NCBI GenBank assembly: GCA_003724185.1
Contig: RHGM01000001.1
Location: 1,448,001-1,512,000 of the forward strand
DNA length: 64,000 bases
Direction of reading: 5' to 3'
Origin: Porphyrobacter sp. IPPAS B-1204
GTDB taxonomy: Bacteria; Pseudomonadota; Alphaproteobacteria; Sphingomonadales; Sphingomonadaceae
Numbering within the stretch: position 1 is the stretch's first letter; every line of letters starts with the position of its first letter. Positions 53,753 through 62,935 of the stretch are shown here, piece by piece. Below the pieces are notes generated by a model. The model was not told where the DNA came from, did no database searches, and saw nothing but the letters and a program-made list of their open reading frames with translations. A program made the position numbers and the translations under genes.

Positions 53753-54994
53753 ATGAACAAGCCCGCAGGCAATGTGTTTGCGCCCGAAACGCTGATCGAT
53801 CCGTTCGATTATTACCGCGCCATGCACGAGGCCGGGATCGCGATCGAACATCTTGAGGGCATGAACACCTGGGTCGTCTACAGCTACGATCTGTGCAGCG
53901 AGGCAGCGGCCAAGCCGGAGATTTTCTCCAACGACTTCACCGCCCTGATGGGGCGCGAGGCGGACGAGGATATTCAGGCTATCCTTGCCGAAGGCTGGCC
54001 TGACCTGCCCACCCTGCTGACTGCCGATCACCCCGTCCACACCCGCAACCGCAAGCTGGTGAACCTTGCCTTCTCGGCCCCGCGCGTGAACGCGATCGAG
54101 GCGGATATGCGGCAGAAGTCGATCGACCTGATCGAGGCTTTCGCCGACCGTGGCCATTGCGAGTTCGTGGAGGAATTCGGCGTGCCGCTGCCGGTCGCGA
54201 TGATCGCCGGGCAGATCGGGCTGGATGACGATCCGGCGCGGGTGAAGCGCTGGTCGGATGCGGCGGTGGACCGTTTCAGCCAGATGGTCGATCACGACCG
54301 CAAGCTGGAATGTGCGCGCAGCCTTGTGGAATTCCAGCACTATATCAAAGGCCTGATCGATGACCGCCGGGCCAATGGCGGCAATGATCTGCTGACCGAT
54401 CTGGTCGAGGCACGGATCGAGGGCGAAACCCCGCTGATCGATCCTGAAATCATGTCGCTGATGCAGCAGTTCATGGTGGCGGGGAACGAGACGACCACCT
54501 CGACGCTGGCGGGCGGATTGCTCCAGCTGATCCGCAACCCCGATCAGATGGCCAAGGCCAAGGCGGCCGCCGGCGGGCGCGATCCCAAGGTGATCGGCAA
54601 TCTGGTCGAGGAGGCTTTGCGCTATGAAACGCCGACCGCGGGGATGTGGCGCATCGTCAAGGCGGATACCGAGCTTGGCGGCGTCAGCATCCCGGCGGGC
54701 GCGGTGGTGCAGCTGCGCTATGCCGCCGCCAACCGCGACCCTTCGAAATTCCCCGATCCCGACCGGTTCGACATCGACCGCACCAACGCCCGTACGCACC
54801 TCAGCTTCGGCAAGGGGCCGCATATGTGCGTGGGCAACATGCTCAGCCGCAAGGAAATGCTGGTCGCCTTCGACGAGCTGCTCGAACGGCTCGATAACTT
54901 CGCGGTGGCTGACGAGAACGAAATCCGCATCCTGCCCAACATCCTGCTGCGCGGCGTGACCCATCTGCCGATCACTTTCACCCGTAAGGCCTGA
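53753..54994 (+). CDS. cytochrome P450
   Basis: 413 aa. I-helix AGNETTT at 243-249, ExxR E287-R290 in VEEALRYETP, heme loop SFGKGPHMCVG with Cys359. Only about one third similar by eye to the P450 at 41953, so a different substrate position is likely. ATG at 53753 has GGAG ten bases upstream. Leads the cotranscribed set P450-ACAD-DUF35-thiolase-SDR-ThuA-ACAD-DECR, with 1-nt spacing to the next gene. Confidence 0.94.
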   Translation: MNKPAGNVFAPETLIDPFDYYRAMHEAGIAIEHLEGMNTWVVYSYDLCSEAAAKPEIFSNDFTALMGREADEDIQAILAEGWPDLPTLLTADHPVHTRNRKLVNLAFSAPRVNAIEADMRQKSIDLIEAFADRGHCEFVEEFGVPLPVAMIAGQIGLDDDPARVKRWSDAAVDRFSQMVDHDRKLECARSLVEFQHYIKGLIDDRRANGGNDLLTDLVEARIEGETPLIDPEIMSLMQQFMVAGNETTTSTLAGGLLQLIRNPDQMAKAKAAAGGRDPKVIGNLVEEALRYETPTAGMWRIVKADTELGGVSIPAGAVVQLRYAAANRDPSKFPDPDRFDIDRTNARTHLSFGKGPHMCVGNMLSRKEMLVAFDELLERLDNFAVADENEIRILPNILLRGVTHLPITFTRKA

Positions 54995-54995
54995 C

Positions 54996-56078
54996 ATGAA
55001 TTTCGACCTTTCCGAAGAACAGCAGATGTTCGTGGACTCGGCCCTGCGCTTTGCCGCACCGGTCGATGTCGAGGCGCGGCGGCGGCTGCGGTTGTCGCCG
55101 ACCGGCTATGATCGTGCACGCTGGCAGAGCCTTGCCGAGCTGGGCCTGATCGCGCTGGCCGCGGGCGAGGAAGCGGGCGGCATGGGCGGATCGGTGGTCG
55201 ATGTGGCGCTGGTGGCAGAGGCCATCGGCAAGGCCAATGCACCCGATCCGCTGCTGGAACACGGCATCCTGCCCGCGCTGCTGCTGGAACGCGGCGGCGC
55301 GCACGGGGCGCTCGAAGGGGTGCTGGCGGGCACCACCATCGCCACCCTGGCGTGGACGGAACGCGGGCAGCGCTACAGCCTGAAACCGAAGGGGGTGAAG
55401 GCGGAAAGCGCGGGCGATGGTTTCGTGCTCTCGGGCGAAAAGACCATGGTGCTGGGGGCGCTGATCGCCGATCTGTTCATCGTCACCGCCGATCTGGGGG
55501 GCGAGACAGCCTGTTTCCTTGTGCCAAAAGACACAAGCGGTCTGGACGTGCGCGCCTATCGCCTCGCCGATGGCAGCATTGCAGGCGAGATCAAGCTGAC
55601 CCGCGCGCCCGCCGCCGCCAGGCTGTCGCTGGATGCAGCCAGCCTTGCCGCGATTGCCGCCGATATGCGCCTTTATGCGGCGGCCGAGATGGTCGGGCTG
55701 GGCCAGCGCCTGCTTGATGACACGCTGGCTTACGTGAAGGAGCGCGAGCAGTTCGGCGTTGCCATCGGATCGTTTCAGGCGCTCCAGCACCGGCTGGTCG
55801 ATTGCTATGCGCGGGCCGAACAATCGCGCTCGATGCTCTACCGCGCCGCGCTGACTGACCGCACTGACCCCGCCAAATGGCAGCGCGCCGCCGCCGGGGC
55901 CAAGGCCTTCATTGGCGAAAACGTAGACGCCGTCGCCCGCGAAGCGGTGCAGATGCACGGCGGCATGGGGATCACCGATGAACTCGCCATCGGCCACGCG
56001 CTGAAGCGTGTGCTGGTGCTCGCCCGCCTGTTCGGCGATGTCGACACCGCGCTCGCCGAATATGCAATAGCTGCCTGA
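54996..56078 (+). CDS. acyl-CoA dehydrogenase, short type
   Basis: 360-aa FAD protein of the acyl-CoA dehydrogenase family, shorter than usual (about 380-400). Opening MNFDLSEEQQMFVDSALRF; FAD segment near SGEKTMVLGALIAD; C-terminal QMHGGMGITDELAIGHALKRVLV. In steroid degraders two FadE proteins of unequal activity form alpha2beta2 tetramers; this may be the subunit without the catalytic base, with 59227 as the partner. One base separates it from the P450 stop. Confidence 0.88.
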   Translation: MNFDLSEEQQMFVDSALRFAAPVDVEARRRLRLSPTGYDRARWQSLAELGLIALAAGEEAGGMGGSVVDVALVAEAIGKANAPDPLLEHGILPALLLERGGAHGALEGVLAGTTIATLAWTERGQRYSLKPKGVKAESAGDGFVLSGEKTMVLGALIADLFIVTADLGGETACFLVPKDTSGLDVRAYRLADGSIAGEIKLTRAPAAARLSLDAASLAAIAADMRLYAAAEMVGLGQRLLDDTLAYVKEREQFGVAIGSFQALQHRLVDCYARAEQSRSMLYRAALTDRTDPAKWQRAAAGAKAFIGENVDAVAREAVQMHGGMGITDELAIGHALKRVLVLARLFGDVDTALAEYAIAA

Positions 56079-56104
56079 GGGGGCGCCGAAAGGAAGTTTG
56101 GGGG

Positions 56105-56530
56105 ATGGGACAGAAAATCGATCCGGACCTGTGGAGCGACGATCCGCAGCCGCACCTGATGGGTGGGCGGCTGCCGTCTGGCGAGGTCGTCTTCCCGATG
56201 CCGGTCGGCGATGCGGCCAAGGGCGTAGAGCCCTACAAGCTGTCGCGCCGGGGCAAGCTGTGGTCGTGGACGAGCCAGGGGTTCCTCCCCAAGGAGCCCT
56301 ATGAAGGCCCCGGCAGCGGCCCGGGTGAAGGCCCGCCCGATTTCCAGCCTTTCCTGCTCGGCTATGTCGAACTGCCGGGCGAGGTGATCGTCGAAAGCCG
56401 GATCGTCGATGCGCGACTGGAAGACCTGCATCTCGGCATGGAGCTCGAATTCTGCATCGTGCCGTTCAACATGACGCATGACACCTTCGCCTTCCGTCCG
56501 GTCGCCGCAACAGAAAGCAAAGCCGCATGA
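56105..56530 (+). CDS. DUF35 OB-fold protein (Zn-ribbon cysteines missing)
   Basis: 141 aa. The OB-fold part is typical (KLWSWTSQGF, FLLGYVELPGEVIVESRIVD, GMELEFCIVPF). Such proteins carry an N-terminal Zn ribbon with four cysteines; here the same region is LPSGEVVFPMPVGDAAKGV with none, so zinc cannot be bound the same way. DUF35 proteins pair with the Ltp2 thiolase to form the retro-aldolase complex that removes steroid side chains. The coupled gene at 56527 is the expected partner (ATGA overlap). Confidence 0.82.
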   Translation: MGQKIDPDLWSDDPQPHLMGGRLPSGEVVFPMPVGDAAKGVEPYKLSRRGKLWSWTSQGFLPKEPYEGPGSGPGEGPPDFQPFLLGYVELPGEVIVESRIVDARLEDLHLGMELEFCIVPFNMTHDTFAFRPVAATESKAA

Positions 56531-57678
56531 GCGATAACGTCTATATCATCGGCGCCGGGATCCACCCCTTCGGGCGCACAGACGGCCGGTCAGGCCGCGA
56601 ACAGGGGGTCCATGCCGTGCGCGAGGCGCTGTCCGATGCGGGGCTGGAATGGCCCGATATCGAATGCGCCTATGGCGGCAGCGCGGCGGCGGGCAATGCC
56701 GATATCATGGTGAACGAGCTGGGGCTCACCAGCCTTCCCTTCACCAATGTCGCCAATGGCTGCGCGACCGGCGGCAGCGCGCTCGCCGCCTCGCAGCAGG
56801 CGATTGCCAGCGGGATGTATGACCTCGCGCTGGCGGTCGGGTTCGACAAGCACCCGCGCGGCGCGTTCAACGCCAAGCCATCCGATTACGGCCTGCCCGA
56901 ATGGTACGGCCAGACCGGCATGATGCTGACCACGCAGTTCTTCGCGCTGAAAATCCAGCGCTACATGCAGCTGCACGGCATCAGCCGCACCACGCTGGGC
57001 CGGGTCGCGGAAAAGGCGTTTCGCAACGGCACGCTGACCCCCCACGCTTGGCGGCGCAGCCCGGTCGATCTGGAAACGATCCTCAATTCGCCGATGATCA
57101 ATGATCCGCTGACAAAGTACATGTTCTGCTCCCCGGCAGAGGGCGCGGTGGCGCTGATCCTCGCTTCGGAAAAGAAGATGCGCGAACTGGGCGCGGACGG
57201 GGTGAAAATCCGTGCGGTCTCGGTGAAAACGCGCCCGCCCAATTCCTTCGAGGTGTTCCAGGCCGGCATCAGCATCGAAGAAGGCGGCAAGCCCACGGTC
57301 CTCGCCAGCAAGGCCGCGTTTGAAAAGGCCGGGATCGGGCCGGAGGATATCAGCGTCGCCCAGCTTCAGGACACCGAAAGCGGCGCGGAAATCATGCACA
57401 TGGCCGAAAACGGCTTCTGCAAGGATGGCGATCAGGAAGAATGGCTGGCCAATGGCTGGACCGAAATCGGCGGGAGGCTGCCGGTCAACACCGATGGCGG
57501 CTGCCTTGCCTGCGGGGAGCCGATCGGGGCTTCGGGGCTGCGACAGGTCTATGAAAACGTGACCCAGCTGCGCGGCCGCGCAGGTGATCGGCAAGTGCCC
57601 GGAACACCGCGCTTCGGTTATTCCCATGTCTACGGCGCGCCGGGCCTTTCGGGCGTCGCGATTCTGGAACGCGAATGA
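56527..57678 (+). CDS. Ltp2-like thiolase (candidate aldolase subunit)
   Basis: 383 aa thiolase-fold protein. The nucleophile Cys79 lies in ANGCATGGSAL. The usual second motif GHPxGASG reads GEPIGASG, with His replaced by Glu, a difference seen in lipid-transfer proteins that do retro-aldol chemistry rather than thiolysis. Together with the adjacent DUF35 gene (ATGA) this matches the Ltp2-DUF35 aldolases of steroid degraders. Ends with LSGVAILERE. ATGA also links it to the SDR gene after it. Substrate inferred only. Confidence 0.85.
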   Translation: MSDNVYIIGAGIHPFGRTDGRSGREQGVHAVREALSDAGLEWPDIECAYGGSAAAGNADIMVNELGLTSLPFTNVANGCATGGSALAASQQAIASGMYDLALAVGFDKHPRGAFNAKPSDYGLPEWYGQTGMMLTTQFFALKIQRYMQLHGISRTTLGRVAEKAFRNGTLTPHAWRRSPVDLETILNSPMINDPLTKYMFCSPAEGAVALILASEKKMRELGADGVKIRAVSVKTRPPNSFEVFQAGISIEEGGKPTVLASKAAFEKAGIGPEDISVAQLQDTESGAEIMHMAENGFCKDGDQEEWLANGWTEIGGRLPVNTDGGCLACGEPIGASGLRQVYENVTQLRGRAGDRQVPGTPRFGYSHVYGAPGLSGVAILERE

Positions 57679-58445
57679 GCAAGATGCAAGGCAAGGTCGC
57701 GCTGGTTTCGGGCGGCGCGGAGGGGATCGGGGCTGCGGTCGCAAGGCTGATCGTGGCCGAGGGCGGCAGCGTCATGCTGGGCGATGTGCAACTGGACAAG
57801 GCGCAGGCCCTCGCCGCCGAACTGGGAGAGCGGGCGGCTGCCACCCATCTCGATGTGCGTGATCTGACGCAGTGGGAAGCCGCCGTTGCCGTCACGCAGG
57901 CGCGCTTCGGCAAGCTGACCGTGCTGTGCAACATCGCAGGCATCAGCGAACCGGGCACCATCACCGACGGCACGCTCGACGTGTGGCAACGCACCATCGA
58001 CATCAACCTGCACGGCCCGTTCTACGGGATGCGCACCGCCATTCCGGCGATGGTGGCGAGCGGGGAGAAATGTGCCATCGTCAACATCGGCTCGATGATC
58101 GCGCTGCGCCCGGCGTCCTTCGTCGCCGCCTACTCCGCATCAAAGACAGGCCTGCGCGGGCTGACCCAGAGCGCGGCTTTGGACTGCGCGGAAAAGGGGC
58201 TGCCCATCCGCGTCAACATGGTGCACCCCGGCGCGATCCGCACGCCGATGTATGAACGCTACCAGTTCTCCGGCGCCGACACGCCCGAGAACATCGAGGC
58301 CAATTTCGCCGCCACCCACCCGATGAACCGCATCGGCGAACCGGACGAAGTGGCCCGTGCGGTGGTGTTCCTCGCCAGCGACGACGCCAGCTTTACCACG
58401 GGCTGCGATTTGACCGTCGATGGCGGCGGAAGCATCAGGAGCTGA
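57675..58445 (+). CDS. short-chain dehydrogenase/reductase
   Basis: 256-aa SDR. GGAEGIGAAVA at residues 13-23 is the cofactor motif; NIAGISEPGT replaces the usual NNAG; catalytic YSASK (Tyr about 155, Lys about 159). Likely converts a 3-hydroxyacyl-CoA or hydroxysteroid to the ketone. ATGA overlap with the thiolase, so it belongs to the side-chain cleavage unit. Third SDR of the same class in this window apart from the dienoyl reductase. Confidence 0.87.
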   Translation: MSKMQGKVALVSGGAEGIGAAVARLIVAEGGSVMLGDVQLDKAQALAAELGERAAATHLDVRDLTQWEAAVAVTQARFGKLTVLCNIAGISEPGTITDGTLDVWQRTIDINLHGPFYGMRTAIPAMVASGEKCAIVNIGSMIALRPASFVAAYSASKTGLRGLTQSAALDCAEKGLPIRVNMVHPGAIRTPMYERYQFSGADTPENIEANFAATHPMNRIGEPDEVARAVVFLASDDASFTTGCDLTVDGGGSIRS

Positions 58446-58446
58446 T

Positions 58447-59202
58447 ATGTCAGAACAACCCGCCACCCGTATCGACGCGCATTTCATCGCTGCGGGGAAG
58501 TATCACGATATTGATTACCCCCGCCTAGAAATCCTCAAGCTGCTGGCCGAGCACCCGCATATTCGCACCACCGTGGCATCGGATTATTCGGGGCTGGAGC
58601 GGCTTGACCAGTGCCGCTTCCTCATCACCTACACCTGCGATCTGATGCCCACGCGCGAGCAGGCCGCGCAGTTGAAGGCGTGGCTGGACAAGGGCGGCAA
58701 GTGGATGGCGCTCCACGGCACCAACTCGATCCTTGTCTTCACCGCCGATGGTCTGGTCGATGCGCCGGATGACCGGCCCGACGTGATGGAGATGCTCGGC
58801 ACGCAGTTCGTTGCCCACCCGCCGATCGGCAAGTTCCCGGTCGAGGTGGTGAACACGGATCACGAGCTGACGCGGGGCATCGCCGATTTCGAGGTGGTGG
58901 ACGAACTTTACCTGTCCAAGACCACCGCCCCCATCGAAACCCTGATGCAGACCACCTTCGAAGGCGAGGCGACCGGGTTCACCCACAGCCAATGGGAAAA
59001 GACCACGGTTCCTATCGTTTATACGAGGGATATCGGCGCGGGTCAGATCGTATACAACGCATTGGGCCATTGCCGCGGGCATTATGATCTGCCCGGCATG
59101 GCCGATTTCTACCCGCACAAGGAAATGTGCGCCTGGAATTACGATGTCTATTATGACCTGCTGCGGCGCACGATCCGCTGGGCCATGCGAGACGGGGACT
59201 GA
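58447..59202 (+). CDS. ThuA-like protein 2
   Basis: 251 aa of the ThuA family, distant from copy 1 at 52513. Features: AHFIAAGKYHDIDYPRLEIL, LITYTCDLMPTREQAAQLKAW, GKWMALHGTNSIL and VVDELYLSKTTAP. ATG at 58447 has AGGAG eight bases upstream. Its presence between SDR and ACAD inside a coupled operon ties ThuA-type chemistry to this pathway twice. Function unknown. Confidence 0.72.
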   Translation: MSEQPATRIDAHFIAAGKYHDIDYPRLEILKLLAEHPHIRTTVASDYSGLERLDQCRFLITYTCDLMPTREQAAQLKAWLDKGGKWMALHGTNSILVFTADGLVDAPDDRPDVMEMLGTQFVAHPPIGKFPVEVVNTDHELTRGIADFEVVDELYLSKTTAPIETLMQTTFEGEATGFTHSQWEKTTVPIVYTRDIGAGQIVYNALGHCRGHYDLPGMADFYPHKEMCAWNYDVYYDLLRRTIRWAMRDGD

Positions 59203-59226
59203 AGACGACGAACGGGATCAACTGCA

Positions 59227-60435
59227 ATGGACATGGACTTCTCCCCTGAAGACATCGCCTTCCGCGAAGAAGTGCGCAGCTTCCTCAAGGACAACCTGCC
59301 CGACCGCCTGCGTGATGGCGCGCGGCGCACGCCGGGGGTGTTTGTCGAGCCTGACATCGGGATGGAATGGCACCGCATCCTCTACCGGCAGGGCTGGGTT
59401 GCCCCGCATTGGCCCAAGGAAGATGGCGGCACCGGCTGGAGCCCGACGCAGAAGTTCATCTTTGAAAAGGAATGCGCCTTGGCCGGCGCCCCGGCGCTGG
59501 CGATCCTCGGCCTCAGGCTGGTCGGCCCGGTGATCTGCGCCTTTGGCACACCCGAGCAAAAGGCGCGGTTTCTGCCGCGGATCCTGGCGGGCGAGGATTA
59601 CTGGTGCCAGGGCTATTCCGAACCCGGCAGCGGATCGGACCTTGCGTCGCTGAAGACGTCAGCCCGCCTCGATGGCGACGAGTACATCATCAACGGCTCC
59701 AAGATCTGGACCACCCACGCCCACCACGCCGACTGGATCTTCGCGCTGGTGCGCACCGATGCGACCGTGAAGAAGCAGGCCGGGATTAGCTTCCTGTTGG
59801 TGCCGATGGATCAGCCCGGCATCAGCGTGACCCCGATCCATTCGATGTCGGGCGATCACGAGGTCAACGCGGTGTTCTTCACCGATGCGCGCACCAAGGC
59901 GGAAAACCGCGTGGGCGAGGAAGGTCAGGGCTGGAGCATCGCCAAATTCCTGCTGGAAAACGAACGCGGCGGATCATGCTATGCCCCGCGTCTGCTCCAG
60001 AGCATTGATCGGCTGGAAGCGCTGGCCCAGACCCAGCCTTCGGGCGTCAATGGCGCCATCGCCCATGATCCGCGCTTCCGCGACCGGCTTGCCCGCGTGC
60101 GGCTGGAGGCCGAGGCGCTGGAGGTGACCGAACTGCGCATCCTCGCCGAACTGGCCAAGGGCCGCGCCCCGGGGCCGCAGACCTCGCTGGTGAAGCTGCT
60201 GGGATCGAATATCGGGCAGCAGGTTGACGTGCTGCGGCTGGAATTGCTCGGCCCCGATGCGCTGCAATTGCCGCTGGAACGCCCGCTTTACGGCAACGAA
60301 GCGCCCGAACCCGTCGGCAGCGAATATGCCCAGACCGCGATGGGCCGCTACTTGAACAACCGCGCTGCGACGATCTTCGGCGGATCGGACGAGGTGCAGA
60401 AGAACATCATCGCCAAGACCGTGCTGGGTCTGTGA
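59227..60435 (+). CDS. acyl-CoA dehydrogenase
   Basis: 402 aa, full-length ACAD. Opening MDMDFSPEDIAFREEVRSFL, FAD motif WCQGYSEPGSGSDLASLKT, KIWTTHAHHADW, and C-terminal FGGSDEVQKNIIAKTVLGL. It oxidises acyl-CoA to the 2-enoyl-CoA. It may pair with the short ACAD at 54996. Ribosome site weak. Spacing 24 nt from the ThuA gene. Confidence 0.9.
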   Translation: MDMDFSPEDIAFREEVRSFLKDNLPDRLRDGARRTPGVFVEPDIGMEWHRILYRQGWVAPHWPKEDGGTGWSPTQKFIFEKECALAGAPALAILGLRLVGPVICAFGTPEQKARFLPRILAGEDYWCQGYSEPGSGSDLASLKTSARLDGDEYIINGSKIWTTHAHHADWIFALVRTDATVKKQAGISFLLVPMDQPGISVTPIHSMSGDHEVNAVFFTDARTKAENRVGEEGQGWSIAKFLLENERGGSCYAPRLLQSIDRLEALAQTQPSGVNGAIAHDPRFRDRLARVRLEAEALEVTELRILAELAKGRAPGPQTSLVKLLGSNIGQQVDVLRLELLGPDALQLPLERPLYGNEAPEPVGSEYAQTAMGRYLNNRAATIFGGSDEVQKNIIAKTVLGL

Positions 60436-60446
60436 GAGGATAATCA

Positions 60447-61349
60447 ATGGACGTATCGAAGCTGATGTTCCGCGAAGGCCTGATGGCGGGTGAGCGGATT
60501 CTCGTCACCGGCGGCGGCACAGGGCTGGGGCGCGAGATGGCCGAGGCGTTCCTGAAACTGGGCGCCACCGTCTACATCTGCGGACGGCGGCAGAACAAGC
60601 TGGACGAGACGGCAGCCGAACTGACGGCGCTTCACGGCGGCAAGATCGTCGGCATGGCCTGCGACATCCGCGATGCTGACGCGATCCACGCGATGGTCGA
60701 TGCGATCTGGGCCGATGGCGGCGCGCTGACGGGCGTGGTCAACAATGCCGCCGGCAACTTCATCAGCCGCACCGAGGATCTGTCCGTCAACGGCTTCAAC
60801 GCGATTGCCGACATCGTGATGCGCGGCACATTCTATGTCACGCTCGACATCGGCAAGCGTCTGATTGCCGAGAAGAAGACAGCGAACTTCCTGTCGATCC
60901 TCACCACCTGGGTGTGGTCGGGCAGCGCCTTTGTGGTGCCGAGCGCCATGTCCAAGACCGCGATCAACGCCATGACCCAAAGCCTGGCGACAGAATGGGG
61001 CCGCTATGGCCTGCGCTTCAACGCCATCGCCCCCGGCCTTTTCCCGACCAAGGGCATGAGCGCACGCCTCAGCCCCGGCGGATCGGGCGGCAATTCGAAC
61101 AATTCCATGAACCCGATGGGCCGCGCAGGCGAGATGCACGAACTCGCCAATCTTGCCGTGTTCCTGATGGGGCCGGGCGCGGAGTACGTGAACGGCCAGA
61201 CCATCGCCATCGACGGCGCAGGATTCCAGGCGACCGGCGGCACCTTCTACCCGATGCTCCACGCGCTGGGCGATGCCGAATGGGACCAGATGCGCGCGAT
61301 GATCAAGGGCACCAACGAGAAAGACAAGTCAGAGCGAACGGTCGGCTAA
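60447..61349 (+). CDS. 2,4-dienoyl-CoA reductase-like SDR
   Basis: 300-aa SDR related to mammalian DECR1. In place of YxxxK it has SAFVVPSAMSKTAINAMTQS, the DECR form, followed by EWGRYGLRFNAIAPGLFPTK. Cofactor motif GGGTGLGREMA at 23-33; NNAAGNF. DECR reduces 2,4-dienoyl-CoA with NADPH, needed when the substrate's double bonds cannot be handled by normal beta-oxidation. Good SD GAGGATAATCA just before the ATG. Last gene of the plus-strand run; its stop overlaps the end of rtcR by four bases on the opposite strand. Confidence 0.87.
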   Translation: MDVSKLMFREGLMAGERILVTGGGTGLGREMAEAFLKLGATVYICGRRQNKLDETAAELTALHGGKIVGMACDIRDADAIHAMVDAIWADGGALTGVVNNAAGNFISRTEDLSVNGFNAIADIVMRGTFYVTLDIGKRLIAEKKTANFLSILTTWVWSGSAFVVPSAMSKTAINAMTQSLATEWGRYGLRFNAIAPGLFPTKGMSARLSPGGSGGNSNNSMNPMGRAGEMHELANLAVFLMGPGAEYVNGQTIAIDGAGFQATGGTFYPMLHALGDAEWDQMRAMIKGTNEKDKSERTVG

Positions 61350-62935
61350 ACGACCGTCACACTGGCCCAATCTAGCCCGAATTTCGCCAGATATTTGCGC
61401 AGCCGGTCGCCATCATTGGTCGACGTTCGCTGCTGGCGTGAAGCGGCGAACAGCTGCCGGCCGGCTTCCGACAGGCTCGGGCTGCGACGGCACACGCTGA
61501 CCACGTAATCAAGCTGCACCCGGTCGAAGGGGTCGATCTGCGCCAGCCGCTCCGCGCCCAGCAGCGCAGGCAACGCATCCGCCCCGCCCGGCTCGCCCGA
61601 CCACAGCCGCGCCAGCCGCGCTGTCTCGCTGGCGACCGCATCGGTATCGATCCGCCCCGTGGGGCTGAGCGTCGCCATGCGGGTGACACTGGCGGCCAGA
61701 TCGCGGAAATTGCCCGCCCAGCGCGCCTCTGGCCCGGTGGCAAAGGCAAGATAACGCGCGCGGGCCTCCTTGTTGAAGGTCACGCGGGTGCCTTCGCGCA
61801 TGGCAAAGCGGTCCAGTTCGAAATCGAGGTTGGGTTCGATATCCTCGCGCCGCTCGGCAAGGCCCGGCAGGGTGAAGGTCCACAGGTTGAGGCGGGCGAA
61901 CAGATCGTCGCGGAACCGCCCTGCGGCGACCTCCTCCATCAGATTGCGGTTGGTGCCGGCGATCAGCTGAAATTCGCTTTTCGTCTCGGTATCCGCGCCG
62001 ACAGGCAGGAACCGCCCTTCCTCGATGGCGCGCAGGATCATCGCCTGTTCGTCCAGCCCCAGCTCGCCGATCTCGTCGAGAAACAGGACGCCGGAATGCG
62101 CCGCTTTCAGCAGGCCGGGACGATCCTGCACCGCGCCGGTGAAGGCGCCTTTCTTGTGGCCGAACAGCGCCGACATCGCGCTGTCGCCCTTCAGCGTCGC
62201 GCAATTGACCTCGACGAACGGCCCCGAAACCTGATGGCGCAGCTTCTTCAGTTCATAGACCTTGCGCGCCAGCTGGCTCTTGCCTGCGCCGGTGGGGCCC
62301 ATCAGCAGGATGGCGGCGCGGCTGCGTGCGGCGACCTGTTCGATCTCCTCGATCATGGTGTTGAAGGCGGCGTTGCGCGTGTCGATCCCGCTTTTGAGGA
62401 CGCTGGCGCTCTCGGCGCTGGCCTCGGCAAAGCGGCTGGCGATGCTGTCATAGCGCGACAGATCGAGCTCGATCGCGTTCCAGGTGCCCACCGGCTGCGG
62501 CACCCCGCGCACGGGCTGGGTCTGGAGCAGCCGGCCGGGCAGGTAACGCGCCTCGGTCAGCAGGAAGAGGCAGATCTGCGCCACGTGGGTGCCGGTGGTG
62601 ATGTGGACGAGGTAATCCTGCACCTCGGGATCGAATGGGAACCCGCGCGCGAAATCGAGCAGCTTGCCGTAAACCTCCTCGAAATCCCACGGATCGCGGA
62701 AGTCCATCGCGTGCGGCACAACCTCCGTTTCCGGAGAGACGCTGCGAATATCCTCTGCGACCATATCGGCGAGGCGATTGTGCTGGGTGCCGTGGAGCAG
62801 CACGAAGCGGTCCACGCGCAGGTCTTCCTGCATGCAGATGCTCACCGAAGGCCGCCACTTGTTCCATCGCGCCGGGGTGAAGGGGCCAGCGTCGAGGGTG
62901 GAGCCGAGAAAGCCGATGAGGGTGGTGGGTCGCAT
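61346..62935 (-). CDS. rtcR: RtcR, sigma-54 activator of RNA repair
   Basis: 529-aa bacterial enhancer-binding protein. N-terminal domain (1-185) is the RtcR/CARF-type sensor that detects RNA ends. Central AAA+ domain: Walker A GPTGAGKS at 213-220, GAFTGA at 263-268 (sigma-54 contact) and FLDEIGEL about 285-292. C-terminal helix-turn-helix near SLSEAGRQLFAASRQQ. It diverges from rtcB and should activate the sigma-54 promoter at 63078. The final bases overlap the dienoyl-CoA reductase gene. Confidence 0.95.
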   Translation of the reverse strand: MRPTTLIGFLGSTLDAGPFTPARWNKWRPSVSICMQEDLRVDRFVLLHGTQHNRLADMVAEDIRSVSPETEVVPHAMDFRDPWDFEEVYGKLLDFARGFPFDPEVQDYLVHITTGTHVAQICLFLLTEARYLPGRLLQTQPVRGVPQPVGTWNAIELDLSRYDSIASRFAEASAESASVLKSGIDTRNAAFNTMIEEIEQVAARSRAAILLMGPTGAGKSQLARKVYELKKLRHQVSGPFVEVNCATLKGDSAMSALFGHKKGAFTGAVQDRPGLLKAAHSGVLFLDEIGELGLDEQAMILRAIEEGRFLPVGADTETKSEFQLIAGTNRNLMEEVAAGRFRDDLFARLNLWTFTLPGLAERREDIEPNLDFELDRFAMREGTRVTFNKEARARYLAFATGPEARWAGNFRDLAASVTRMATLSPTGRIDTDAVASETARLARLWSGEPGGADALPALLGAERLAQIDPFDRVQLDYVVSVCRRSPSLSEAGRQLFAASRQQRTSTNDGDRLRKYLAKFGLDWASVTVV

